A stretch of DNA of 64,000 bases from assembly GCA_000499405.2 (NCBI GenBank), contig HG738140.1, forward strand, positions 8,025,560 to 8,089,559, given 5' to 3'. Positions 37,399 to 58,800 of the stretch are shown here, piece by piece. Position 1 is the first letter of the stretch, and each line of letters opens with the position of its first letter. Origin of the DNA: Onchocerca volvulus (Eukaryota > Nematoda > Chromadorea > Rhabditida > Onchocercidae). The notes under the pieces are model-generated. The model did not search any database. It saw only the letters and a program-made list of their open reading frames with translations, and was not told the origin of the DNA. A program made the position numbers and the translations under genes.

Positions 37399-40008
37399 AA
37401 CCAATAATATTATATTTTATAACTTTATGAATGGTTTTCAATGGAACAAGACTAAAATAAGGTAGAATGAAACAAAAAACTTTCACCACATTTAATTGTT
37501 GTAATTTGTGAATTTTGTTGTAGTAATATATGTTTTAATCATTCTGTGTTGTTTTTGTTAATTGATATTGCTTTAATAACATTCAGATGATCAATAAGTC
37601 AATCAGCGAAGTAGTTTAAGAGAACTATTTTAATCATTTATGTTGGTTTTATTATTTGATTATGTTTCATTCACATTCAGATGATCAATAAGTCAATTAA
37701 CGAAGTAATTTAAGAGAATTGTTGAAAAATTTTCCATTATTTCAAAGAGACTTACATTCTTAGCAGACCAAACAATGAATTTTGAATAGTTATTCATCAA
37801 CCCTCAACCAAATGCCATTTAAAATCGACCACTTCATCTATGATAATCGTTGATTAAGTGGTCTGTAAAGTTAAGATTGTCGAAGGACATTGTGGTTGCA
37901 TAGCGGGCCATAGATAGTATCCAAGGACTGATAGAATCCAATAACCGTATAGTTTGCGGCAGTACGTGGGTGGTTCTGCTAGTCTTGTGAATTTTGTTTT
38001 GTTTAGTGGACGCAGAGTATATATGTTGCCGAAAAGTCCCGATTTATCAGTGAATTTTTTACCAGAAGAAATTTTAAAAGTGGGAAACTTGAAACGGAAT
38101 GAGGGACATTCGTTTCTAGCAAGTCCTCATTCAACAAATATCTTGATTATCGATTGAATAATTCAAATTCTGCCGAGCGATTCTAGAGGATTGGCTATCC
38201 ACTGGTCATCAGATGCAATTTCAAACTAGAATGGCTATCCTTGGTCCCCAGCCAAATGCAGTTTCCCGTTTAAAGCCAATTATAGTTTTAAAATTCCAAG
38301 CTTCTTTTCGCATTATTTTCCATGTTTTGTGTTGATTTCAACTTGATAAGATTCCATAACGTTGTGTTTACTTCAACTGGACAGCAAAACTGGAGGTAGT
38401 TCGTTGTGTTATCAAATGTATATGTAGCATAAATTAAGTTTAACGTAATAGTCAAGAAGTTCTCTGCTTATGAGATTGAGTTTATTTTTTCAAAGTTTTC
38501 GAAGTTATAAGGTATATGTTAAGGAATAAACTCGCAAATTGTCTTACAAGTTGCGGAGCATAAAGTGTCATCTTCCAAGATCTACAAAACCTTCGAACAT
38601 TAGTAGAGTTATGTAAATGATTAAGCTGAAATACTTCACGTATTACATCATTCTATATGTGTGCATGTGTGTATGTATGTGCTTTGCCTACCTGTAATTT
38701 CGCTTTTCCTTTTTTTTTTTTTTTATTCCGTTTAATTTTTAAATGGCTATGGATGATGTTACTCCTCTGTCAATAATCTAATCAAATAAAATCAATATTT
38801 TTAAATTGATTCGAATGATTTTTTTTTCTTTGCAGTACTCAGAATGATCATCTTGTAATAGGTAAGGTGGATGATTGAGAAATTTCTTTCTTGCTCATTT
38901 TTTAAGAACACTTTTTTTTATATACAATATTTGCCCATCTTCATTATCTTGATCTGAAGTTATCACTCTTACGAAAGAATTTTTCCAATACAATTGTTTC
39001 CGCTTTACTTATCAAATTTCTTATATTACTGGATGGTTCTACGCATGTAATAACTTGATCTGCTAAACTTAATACAAATATCATAATTTTTGCAAGTTAA
39101 GAAATTATGTTGTGGGAGCAGCTAGATCATTTTTCTACTCCAACCGAAAAGAAATTGCGGTAATTTTGCTGAGCAAAAGAAGATATATTGATATAAAATC
39201 GAATGAACGGATCGAAAGAAATGAGTGATAAACTGATTGAAAAGTCATTTTTGCTGCTTCTAACTAATATTACCAGTTTTCTTTTTGATCTTTCGTAAGA
39301 GAATTTCAAGAATTGATAACTCTTTTTTTGCATCTTCAAGTCCCAATAGGGGATATACACTTTATTATGTCGTCTGAAAACTTCAAGAAAATAAATGTTC
39401 CAAATTTTCTAAACGCAACTCTAAAAAAAAAGCATTATTCAAATGAAATGTTGAAATATTGATTGCATTAAAATACGGTCAAAGGTCAAGGAATGCTGTT
39501 CTATGTACAATAGGATGTTGTATGGGAAATGTGAAGAGTTGCTGAAGTAATCGTTATGCGAATGTTTTAAAAAGCAAAATTCATTGAAACGCAATTAACA
39601 ATTAGTTCATTATGTATTAGTCATATTAAAGATGTTAGTAAACTGAAGAATTATGTGTTAAAGTTACGCAAATTCGTGCAGTTTCGATGCTGCATATTGA
39701 AGTTTCTTAAGATACAAATAATCTGTAAAAGAGATTTACGACCTGTGAATTGACTCATTTGGGTGATGGGATACTTTTTTTTCTCTCGCTTTCACGTCTG
39801 TTTTCAACATGGATACCTTCTAGAAGCTCAGGAACTAGCTGACGAATACTGTGTGGTTCGAGATACCCATAATTTGTATATTATTTAGATGGGTTGAATG
39901 GAGCAGCTTAATAATTGGCTTTTTACTGATACCATAATCGCATGTTTATCGTCACGGGAAGCGAACAATCCTAACTTGTTTTTAAATATGAAACTTTTGC
40001 CAAATTTC
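37399..40008. other. Intergenic region between TRMT10C-like and KDM4 genes
   Basis: It holds a direct duplication near 37581-37720 and a short TG/TA-rich patch at about 38660-38685. A 67-codon plus frame at 37954-38157 has no splice context or known motif. The KDM4 promoter is expected in the last part. Confidence 0.5.
37575..37720. repeat. Imperfect 94-bp direct repeat, two copies
   Basis: ATTCAGATGATCAATAAGTC starts at 37581 and again at 37675, and each copy continues with a variant of AATCAGCGAAGTAGTTTAAG. The period is 94 bp with several point differences. Confidence 0.75.
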
Positions 40009-40010
40009 AG
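40001..40010 (+). promoter_or_regulatory. Candidate trans-splice acceptor upstream of KDM4
   Basis: CAAATTTCAG ends 18 bases before the KDM4 ATG at 40029 and no 5' UTR exon is evident. Such a strong acceptor without a partner donor is what a spliced-leader addition site looks like in nematodes. A distant non-coding exon would be the alternative. Confidence 0.45.
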
Positions 40011-40028
40011 ACTTTCACGACACGAATT

Positions 40029-48167
<8,139 letters not shown>

Positions 48168-49934
48168 TTCTAATTAGTCTTAATTTTTAATTCATATTTT
48201 GCATCACTTTTTTATTTAGTAGTCATTAATTAATTGTTAATTTTCCTTACAGTCATATGTGATTATACCTTATTTTTGCCCACTCTTAACTTCTTGAAGC
48301 CTTCTTTTGAAGCGATTGTATTTTGTATTATTATATTCCTTTTCTTGTTCTCTCATATTCTTGATTTCAAAAGAAAAATCGACTTTTCAAAAGTCATCAG
48401 GAGATAATTATGAGCATTTCAGGTTTAAGATTTGTATGATATTGATTTAAAGAATGTCGACAAATACAGTTGAAGTCTTTTTGAAAATAGTATTGCAGAA
48501 AATATGCAACAATATTTGCAATTTAAATGGGCTTTCTTTAATATCATTAAATTCCGTCGATTATGATATGTTCTTTTCTTATTTGTCCATACTGATTTAC
48601 ACAAACCGTCTACTTTGAAATTATGAAATTATGTCTTTCATGCTACTGAATGCTCTTTAGAACCGTGAATCGGGGAAATATTTTGTTAGAAAACTTTAGA
48701 CTCGAATTAATATTATAACGTAAACATTTTAGAATTTCTTGTAATTTCAGACAGGCTTTTTTCTTTTAGTAACAATGCAGCAGCTATTATGTTTAACAAA
48801 ATATTTTCATTAAGGCTGTTCTATTTATTTATTTTGTGACTTTTTTCAATCTACCAATTTTTGACAAATTTGTTTCCTAGTATTTTTTGCATTTACTCTC
48901 CTGTATTTCATTTTTATTTTTTAATTAGTGATGGATAATGATTATTTTGCAAATTGAGATATTTCATGTCGTTCACCTGCTTTGTTGAAAGTAATTCAGG
49001 TTTACCATTAAATTTTTTGTTGTATCTATACTCAAATACAAAATATATGATCAGTGCTTGTCAATACTGATGCTTCTGACCAATTAAAAAAAAAGATTAA
49101 TTCTGGATCGATAAATATTTCGAACGAGGGACGTCTTTTTTCGTCTATATTCGCTAGGACTTGAATGCGTTTTCGTGATTTGGTAGGAAACTGTTATGCC
49201 AAAGACAGTCACTGCATTGAGTTGAAGCTATTGCTGGTAAAACATTATGTTTCATTCTTTCAGTTCGTGGATCCAGAAGTTCAAGGATATACATTTCAGA
49301 TATGAATCAAACTAAATATGACAAAGTCTGCGGGAGAGCTTTCGCAAATGATGACACTATTACCATAACATAAATACATCATCAAAAGCAATAAATGTAG
49401 GAAAATTGAGGAAAAGTACTAGTGTCGAACTTTTGCAAGAGAAATGACCTGTTTGGCCATTGATGATATAATATTTATTTGAAACGAACAGAAAAGGATT
49501 AGATTCTTCAGCAAGATTTTGTTGAGGGGAAAAGTTGAGGAGAATGAAGACGAGAAAATACTATCAGTAGAAAAAGCAAACCTCCACATTCCCGAACAGG
49601 TCTATTCACATGTCATATTGCTTTATCTGTTTAAGATATGTTTGATCCAGGAACTGTCACGAACTATAAACAAATCACATTGGAGGAAAAAATCAATCCT
49701 TGGAATTTGTTTGCTTTTTCTTTTTGTTTGGGAAAAAGGAATCATCAATTTCTTTTTTGTTCCGCTTGGAATAATGTTTTGAAGTGTGACAATGCTCCAT
49801 TTTATCTTTTGGTTAACTCTTGATTTCGAATGTTTCACTTATTCGAAATTTTGAAATTCAAATTGGCTAGATTTTGAAATTTAAAAGAAATAAATAGTCA
49901 TTTGTTGAGTTAGATTTTTACTTTACTCTAAAAT

Positions 49935-49975
<41 letters not shown>

Positions 49976-52171
49976 ACAAATAAAAAAAGTCGTAAATATA
50001 AGCTTTTATTTATTTTTTTTTTTTATTTGAAAAGATTAGTGTTTGTCATTGTTCTGATAAATTCTGATTTCTATAAGATTAAATTTGCTTGAAAAAAAAA
50101 AAAAAAAAAGAAAAACGCTGTTAATCATTTAACTGAGTATGATGACCAAGTTTATTAAATGTTTTTCCTTATCAATTTTCACAACTTCAGCTTAAGCTTA
50201 TAGCTTTTTCACTGCTATCGGCTACAATTATATCGTTACAATTAAATCGATTTTGATATTAGATCAGTGGTAAATCCAATTAATTTTTTGTGGAATCTAA
50301 GTGCTAAATTTTATAACTAGGACTTATTTAATAATTAAAAATTGCATAAAGCATTAATTTCGATTGATTCAGTGTTGTGAAACTGACTCCAAAATATGTA
50401 CGAAGCTTAGAACTTTTCAAAGACTGGTAAAGTTCGAAATTTATGCTTGAAATTAGAAAAAAAGTTGTTTAAACCAAAACTAGGAGTAAGAGAATAACAA
50501 TTATAATGATTTATTGATCGTAACAATTTTTCGGAAAAATATGCTAATTAAATTTGCTTTAAATTTTTGACAGACAAGTTTTTTGCAGAAGAAAGTAGTA
50601 TTGCCTTTGCTTAGATAAATAGATTAACTTGTGGAATAACAAATATTGAAATGAATTATTGGGGAGAAAAATACATTTTGGCTCGGGAAACTATCTATTG
50701 AAATCACTTGATAAAATGCTTAACCTTTAACCCTACTGTTAAATGATTTTGAGGAACATTACAGCATTGCATCAATTTTTCATAACGGATCCCGTTGCGA
50801 ATTAATTTATAGATTAGAGTTCAGTACTTCTTTTGAGTGCATTTTAGGCGGAAATGCGAGGGCTTGAAAAAAGCCAAGATTCTAGGCTTTTCTGAGTAAG
50901 ATTGTGACATTGTAAAATAAGTGATTGTTCATTGATTCAATTGAAAAAGCTAAAGATTAAGGGAAAAGCATAAATAACATTTCCGAACGTTGTGAATTTT
51001 ATATCTGCAATCCTTTCATTATCTTCATAGTACCAGAACTTCAATTCGAAATCTGAACGATTAAATGAGGAATGAAGTCATTTCAGAAAATTTGAGTTCA
51101 AGACAAAGAATTGCAGTTGCTGTTTCGAATGTTATGAATCTGAAATCCTCAATTCTACCACTATTTGATCATGATTGCAAATTGAAGATTTGCGAGCGAA
51201 GTACGGTATATTGGAATATTAAGACAAGTGTGATATTTTTAATGGTAAATAACTTGTCACAATTTCCCATTTCTAACTTGAATAGGTAGAATGCAGAAAA
51301 TTTGTAAACACAGTATAATATTCCGGTTTCATTTCAAAGGAAAATGCTTCAAATTTTGCGGATTGAAAATATTTAAAAAAGTATTTTCCAAAGTCTGCTG
51401 AAAAAAAAAGACTCCAGTTAACTTTTATGAAAAACGGATTCGCAATTTTTTATTTAATCATCAGTAATAAGGAAAGCCAGAGAATACAAATAGTGCATCT
51501 GAATAGATAAGCAGCAGTTTGAAGTAAAGCATGGAATTGTAGAGATTGATTGATTTCGAAGTTGCGCCATATTTTTGAGACAGAAATTTGGAAAAACATA
51601 AGTTTATGTTTAGACTAAAAGAATTCCATTTTTAATCGAGGAATTTTATTTTCTAAACATATGAGCTATGCATACCAAAATAATGCAATATGCCAAACAA
51701 AACGATTGCAATATCAAATTTCCGAAACCAAAAAAATCGGCCGATGATTTGATTCTTTTGTCGACCTATCTGTTCAAATTGCCCATTTGTTTTTGAAACT
51801 AGCTCATTGATCAGCAATGTTTTTCTGATCGAATTTCAGCATCGAGAAAACATAGGAAGCGATAAATTCTATTAATATATCATTAGTATCTACCAAACTG
51901 ATAGAAAATAAGCTAGTTAAATTAATCAGTTCGATTAGGGTCAACCAAGAAAATAGAAGAAACTGAATCAAAATGATTCTAGGATTAAGAAAAAAACAAA
52001 TGTTATTGGAGTGAAGCTAGATTTGGACGAAACAGGTATCGTTTTAATTGCGTCAGTAATAGTTTATAATTATGGTTTGTAATTAAATTTTTTATTTTTG
52101 CTAGAAACATTTTTCAAATATCTCCTTTAAAACGTGAATGTTTTGAAGTTTATCACACTTGAAGTCTTTAT
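48168..52171. other. 4-kb gene-free region
   Basis: No supported exon on either strand. It contains a T31 run at 49936-49966, an A-rich run near 50090-50110 and short chance frames (49519-49838, 51065-51289). The promoter of the membrane-protein gene at 52172 should lie at its right end. Confidence 0.5.
49936..49966. repeat. Poly(T) tract of 31
   Basis: An uninterrupted T run in the gene-free region, near a T-rich patch at 50010-50025. Confidence 0.85.
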
Positions 52172-53282
52172 ATGCGACACAATCTAATCAAAATGAGTGG
52201 AAATCATCCGGATCCGGAACATTGGAAGAAAGAAAGAGAGAAAGAGGGAAAGCAAAAAGAATTATTGTCACCTAATTTGGAGCCTAAATATTTTCCAGCT
52301 AAAAAAGCGGTTTCCATATTGGCTATAGTACAACTAATGCTTGCAAGTAGCCAATTCATCGAAAATACGGTCTTACTTCATCGCAATTTTCACGATTTTT
52401 ATGATGGCGAAAGTCGGTATGTTGCTTTTTTAGGGAAAATTATTCAGGAATCATTTATTCTACTGTTGAACTCTTCAAATAAAATTTCTTTTCAATTTTG
52501 ATTCTGTTTTCTAACTAACTTTACATATTGGAAAACATAATACATTTATATTTTTTGATATTATAAGTGATAATTCATGATCTGTACTGTATGATAGAAA
52601 TTTGCTATTTTAGGAGCAATAAAATCTGAGGATACTTGGAATTTTTTGGAACTTAAAATAGATATTTCTTACAGTGCGAATTGCTATCTGCAATTCCCAG
52701 CTCCTTTCAAGATAATTTTTTTAATATCGAGGAACTAAAAACATATTCTAGAATGTTGAACAATTGACCCAGATTTCTCGGATCATTTTTGCAATTGATA
52801 AGTTGATAACACTAGAGTGATTTGTTTTTCAGTTTGGTGGTAACTATAATTTGGGCATTTACACTTTGCTGGATCTTATGTACATTCATTTTACTTATTG
52901 GATTATTCATCAATTTGCCGTCTCTTCTCTTACCGCATATTGTTTTTTCGGTAAATTCTTATCGTTCGCAATTATTCGCAAATTTCTCGCAAAGTTAGAT
53001 TCTTATTCGAGGCATTAGTGTGACGAATTCGATATTTTACTTAATTTTTAATTATTTGCATATCTATTTCAGATCATTGCTATATTAGATTGAATAAATA
53101 AACTTTCATTTCTCAAATTTCAGATTTTTTGGTTGCTATGCAAGATCATCATCCTGTTCATAATGCTAATTTCAAGAGCAAATCTTTTACCTCTTCTTCT
53201 CGTCTTTGCTATTTGTGTCGTTATTATCATATCATTACCATATGAATGGAATTGTTATCGTCTAATGCGTGTTTTACTATAA
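52172..53282 (+). CDS. Small multi-pass membrane protein of unknown function
   Basis: Three exons: 52172-52416, 52833-52950, 53124-53282; 173 residues. The N-terminal ~45 residues are hydrophilic and charged (HWKKEREKEGKQ), so probably cytosolic. Four hydrophobic segments follow: one around residues 47-65 (VSILAIVQLMLASSQFI), one from about 83 (VVTIIWAFTLCWILCTFILL), then FWLLCKIIILFIMLIS, then LPLLLVFAICVVIIISL. A short tail ends RLMRVLL. A second in-frame ATG lies seven codons in (52193, AAAATGAGT) and is an equally good start. The layout recalls small tetraspan-like or MARVEL-like proteins, but I see no signature and do not name a family. AAAATAAAAAAG about 60 bp after the stop could be the poly(A) signal. 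It converges on the minus-strand gene at 54017. Confidence 0.75.
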
Positions 53283-54016
53283 CATATTGCTTTGTACTGA
53301 ATTAATAGAGGTATGAAATACATGACAAGAATCTTGATTTTAAAATAAAAAAGTAAAAATTGAGCCGACAGATAGATTTTGGATTCCACACTTCCTAAAG
53401 AAGTTTCGGACGAGAGCCATTGATTTTGTTCTATTTACATTTATTAAATGATGCAATTTGATACTGCAAGAAGTGAAAAAATATCGATCCAAAACATGCT
53501 ATATCGAAAAAGAATCTGTGCAAAAAAAAAAAATAAAATAAAAAATAAACAAATAGCGAAGAAATCGTCGAATAACATTCTGCCGATATGATAAATTAAA
53601 CAGATAACAATAAAATTGTTCCGTAAGACCTGGCCAGGGGGTAGATTTGGTAATCATTTATATATTCTGACAATCAAAAATAAATTCATTAACAAATTCT
53701 ATTGAAAATATGAGGATAATGTGAAACCAACATTGAAAATACCAATTTCCAATTCAAAGTTTAGTCATTTTCTCCATAATTTCGGGTGTAAAATGAATTT
53801 TCATGGCAATATAAATGTGGTCTTTTTCCAGCTCCAGATTTCATTATTAAGCCACATAGAACTGAATAAATCATTGATTATAGTTGGATAAGAAAGTACA
53901 AATAAACAGTTTTATAAAAACGAGTTCTAGTTTGAAAGTAAGTCAAAAACTTTCGAAGGAGAAATAATAGAGTTACTTATATAGAAAAGCTCACTGAAAA
54001 TACGATCAAGACTAAT
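53283..54016. other. Convergent intergenic region
   Basis: Lies between the 3' ends of the plus-strand membrane-protein gene and the minus-strand gene at 54017. No coding exon seen; an AATAAA-like cluster occurs near 53530-53550. Confidence 0.45.
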
Positions 54017-55193
54017 CTAAATTTTCAATTTAGAGCAATGCACATTTCGAATATCGATATCACGCTGCATTTCATCCATTTCGTTATCTTCCTCCGTGGA
54101 ATCAAAATCATAACTCACAAGTAAAAATAAAATCATCGGAGTGCAGTAAAAGATTGCACTTTCCTAAATTGCCAAAAGTTTAATTAGTTAATAGACTAAA
54201 AATGAGATTTTTAATAAGCCAATAGATGGCCAAATTTGATGTATAAATAGCACATGTTAATAATGATAGTCCTGATGATTGCTTCTAACAAATAAATGTG
54301 GATTGCAAATCATAATTTGTTGTAGTCGATTGAAAGAAAATGATGTGTTTAAAAAATTCTTAAAAACTCGATTTCCTTATTAATATTCTTTCTCAATTTT
54401 TTATTTTTTTTTAATTCAATTTGAAAATTTATAACCAAAATTTGAACATTAGATTATTTGATAATTTTCTATGAATACAAAATTTCATGAATAATGGCTA
54501 ACCTGAATTTGCTCATTGAACTGCCGTGACCTTTGCGCTTGTGTCATTAAGCAAGCTTCGAAATCTGATGAAATACTTTGAAATATATTGAGACAACTTG
54601 CTAGCAGGATCAGATCACTGTTGTAGATCCATTCGATGATATCTCAATATTGAAGATCCGCATTTGTTTATTTGGTTGACAAGAAATTATTCGAAAACTC
54701 CATGCTAACTGTATTTATTGAAAATTTTAGATTTTGATGCCAAATTCCTCTATCCGATTCAAATAAACCATTAAAAAAGATATTTTCTGTTCGAACTGCT
54801 CGCTATAATCCATAGATATTGTAAGCTGTTCAAATTTATTAATCTTTTTTTGGAATTTCAACTTTTTTTTTTTTAATTTTCCCATTCTTGAGACTTCCAT
54901 TAATTTCCACATCGATTTTACCAACAAATTGGGTTCTGTAACTTTCGCTGTGACTTATAGTTCCCGTAAATGAATCACTGCTTGCTTTTATATCGATGTT
55001 GATTTTTTTTTTCCGATTTTTCGATTTCAAATCACCATTTTCTGGCAAATGCTTCATTTAACAAATAGTATGCAGAACATAGTTTCCATCATCGACAGAA
55101 AATGTTCATCTTTCTCGCATTTTCAGGATCTATTACCTGACGAGAAAATCCCACAGTTTTCGTTCCGCTTCTTTCCTTACCACGATTATAGTG
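54017..55193 (-). CDS. Unrecognised gene, 5' end not found
   Basis: Four minus-strand exons join in phase: 55193-55137, 55051-54922, 54642-54503, 54163-54017, giving about 157 residues. The last two are the most convincing: one reads EWIYNSDLILLASCLNIF and on through QAQRSRQFNEQIQ, the other ESAIFYCTPMILFLLVSYDF followed by an acidic tail (DSTEEDNEMDEMQRDIDIR). The final exon contains one hydrophobic stretch that could be a membrane anchor. The first two exons are basic (HYNRGKERSGTKTVGFSRQ; SKNRKKKINIDIKASSDSF). An initiator was not identified; a frame at 55407-55204 could belong upstream but does not splice cleanly. I do not recognise the family. It follows the coiled-coil gene by about 700 bp on the same strand. 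Confidence 0.5.
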
Positions 55194-55897
55194 CTGTAAG
55201 CATTTAGCGAAAAAAATTTGACAGAATTTTTAGAAGAATCTTTGATCTAATAGGAATCATTGATGAAAATTTTTTTAGTTTTTGTCTGCATTTTTCCTCT
55301 CTCAGTATGTCTATCTTCAAATGTATTCTTCCGATCAAAAAGTCACTGAAAAAATTTATCGAAATATAGCAAAAATAATGCAGATTGTACTCATATCTGA
55401 CTTCCATTTATTTTGGATTTTTAGCAAGAAAGCAAAGAATAGGGAAATAGCAAATAGGAGGGTAATAATAATTTCGTTTAAATGTAAAGAATAAATTCAT
55501 TTTAAATGATTCAAACATTTAAAAAGTTAAATGATGCACTGCATCAAGAAAAGTAATTCCTTTCGCTATTTGCATGAGTGATGCTTTAAGACAGAATTAT
55601 GCAAAATCATTTTATATTAAAAGATAAATAGAAATAAAGTGAAATAAACAATAGATATGACTGCAAACTGAGGAACATGGAAACAAATAAAGACATTTAC
55701 AAAACCCGAATAGCAAGTTGAAAAGATGGTACAGTAAACTGAATGAATGAAAACATTGAGATAGCGAACAAAAAGTGCAGCAAAAAAAATAATTTAAATT
55801 AATGGAACGAATAAATAATATATGAACAAAATCAGAATCATATAGAGACAAGACAGTTCTGAAGGTAATCCATCTTTTCTTTGTTTTATTTATTTAA
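55194..55897. other. Spacer between two minus-strand genes
   Basis: Holds the 3' side of the coiled-coil gene, with AATAAA on the minus strand about 10 bases past its stop (near 55889). It may also contain the missing first exon of the gene at 54017-55193. Confidence 0.4.
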
Positions 55898-58800
55898 TTA
55901 CATCTTTTCAGCATCCTGAAGTCCACCAACACCAGTTTTTCGCCGCCGCAACTTATCATCATTCTGAAAAAGTCTTAAAGTTCAAAAAACTCTAACTTTC
56001 TAAATTGATATTAAAAAATGAAAAAACTTCCTTTACTTTCACTTCCCAATTATCCGATACAGCTCAATGCAAATATGAATAGGAAAATGTAATAGAAAAT
56101 GTTTTGAAATTTCAAACAAAACAAAAGAATAAGTCTAGCATAGCTACAACCTCATCAAACTAAGCAGAAATGATATGTAACTTTTTGAGATTTTTCGAGG
56201 TATAATTTTGGAATTTCAACCATTAAAAAAGAAAACTTATCTTTATAAAAATAAAGAAAGCGAGCAAACATTAACTACCTGATGGAAATCGTAAATCGTT
56301 CTTTGTAATGTAGGTTCGAAAGACTGAAAAACTGACATTTTATAGAAATTATGAAATTAGAAAAAAGGGTGCCACAGAAGACATCAAGTTTATTAAGATT
56401 GATTTTTCGACGAGTTATTTCACTGCAAGAAGTTTCATTAAAGTTGCGAATTCATTAAAAAGTGCTTCTTAAGAATATTACAGTCGGTTAATCCCATGCT
56501 TAAAACCTGAAATTATTGAAGGCTCAGTAAAAAGAAAGCACTAACATCAATAAAACTTAAGATTTTTTCTTCACGCGCTTTACTACTCAAGTTCTTCGCA
56601 GTTTCGTTCGATTCTCGAGAGTTAGCTGCAGAAGATGCTGTAGTATTGGCATTAGACATTGGATTAGTCCTCTTGTCCGCAGGAAGATGTTTTTTCTTCT
56701 AAAAAAAAGAGATTAGCATAATCAAAAAAATTGCATTTTTTATCTGAGAATTTTGAAAATTTATTTAACTGCAAAAATTCGAATTCTTTTTTAGGTTGCC
56801 ATTTGAAAAACTATAAGATGAGAAGTGAAACTATTGTTTAAGAGATTCAGGCGAAAGAAAAAAAAAAGGAATTTAACAGATAAGATAAGGAAGATTAATA
56901 TTTAAGAGAAAATGGCAGAGAAACAGAGTAAAAATAGCTGTGTATTATTGTGTATTAGTTAAAATCTAAGTAATCGAATATTAAAGAATTAAAGAAATTA
57001 GAAAACGTTGAAAGCTTAAGTGAGAAAAAACGATCACGTAAAATTACTTACCTTTTTCAAAGCACTGAGATTCGTCTGCATCTCTTGAACACTCTCCTGC
57101 ACTAATGCTTTGTCGCATAGTGTATCCTGGAAATTTTCTTTCAGCTCAGTTATCTTAACGCAAAAAAGATGAAATTTATTCCTCATAAAACATTAAAAAA
57201 AAAAAAGAACTAAAAACTAAAATTTCTGCCGGACCCAATTTTGATGAATTCAAATTATTGAATTTAAATTTTATACCTTTTTCTGTATCGGATAACAATC
57301 TTCGATGATCACAGGGCTATCAAATACTGTTGTCGAACTGCAATTCAAACAAATAATTGATTCATCATCATTACCAAACCCAAATAAGTAGCTGTTTGAT
57401 ATGAATACATGCAAAACTGTTCATATCTAGGGATGCGCACCAACATTTGTATGCCAGTATAAGAAACTAAGCAATAGAGAGCTCCCTCTACTCTGTTCTA
57501 TTTCTTCAAATGATTGATAAATTTACCTTGTCCCCGCCTTACTATTCACTTCGATCACCGCATTCATATTTCCCGTCATCGATTTTTCTGTATTATCTGT
57601 TTCTTTGGCCATTTCTTTAGTCTTCAGTAATGAAGTCTGCAGATTAGAAATTTCTGATTCCAGTCTCTCATTTTTAGATTCTATTTTAGCCAGCTCTTCG
57701 TTGGAAATCATAAGAGCATCTATTAGTTTCTGTTCGCCATTTTTAAGTAGTTCATTCTGCACTACCATCTGATCCAATTTGCGTTCCAATTCTGTTATTT
57801 TTTCCTGCGCTTCAATAAGTTGTTGACGGAGTTCCTGATCAATTTCATTCTTTCTTTGTATTTCACTCATTTGTGTATTATAATCGCCCAGTTGTCGCTG
57901 CATTTGGATATTTCCTTCTTGTGTATGTTTTAATTTTGTCATCAAATCTTCTAAAACAATTTCGTGATTCCATTGAAAATGGAATGACGAAGAAATTGCT
58001 TGAAAATTTTATAAAGTAAAAAAAATTCATTAAAAATTTATTAGTAAGAAAATTTTAGTAAAAATTTTTAAGTAATTTAAATTTTAGTGGGAATTTTAAA
58101 GTGATGCTTAACCAGAAAAATGAAAGCCTAATCATAGGGTTAACTAGAAAACATACTTATTTAAATGAAGTGAAGGCAAATATGAAAGCTGAATTAGTGG
58201 ATTTAGAGTATCAATTAACCTACCTTTTTCAATCATTAGTTCTTCATAGTTTTTCTTCTGCTCCAAGATTTCTTCTTCTATGTTCACATTTTTCACTTCC
58301 AATGTCATGCTGTATTCTTCTGTCATATCGAGTTTCTTTTCCAGCCCTTCGATAAGTTGCTGCTGTGATTTCAACTTTTGGCTCAGAAATCTGTTCTCTT
58401 TCTCAAGTTCTTGCATCTTAATTTCCTTTTGTTGAAGTTGTCCTTCTAATTCCTGTGATAATTGAATTCTCTCGTCCTGGATAGTATCATTCTGAAGAAT
58501 ACCCTGTACCTGCTCGTCAAATGAAATCCACGTACCATTCGAAATACAATCAATCTCCTTTACTTCATATTTGTCCTCTTCTGATTTTCCTTTCACAACA
58601 TCCTTCTGTTCCTTTAAACCTTTAGTGGACTCTTTCTGAAACAATCAACATATTACTTCATTTTACATACCATCTTAATAGATTGTAATTTCCTCTTAGA
58701 CCTTTTAGTTCTTTGGTTCCCATAAAATCTGCTAATATATTCTGTTTTTCAGCGACAATAATTCTTCATTATTAGTTCGACTTACCTCCAATTTTCGGTG

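Noticed and set aside
37954..38157. 67-codon plus frame in the TRMT10C-KDM4 gap
   Set aside because: Somewhat protein-like, but isolated, with no acceptor, donor or homologue recognised.
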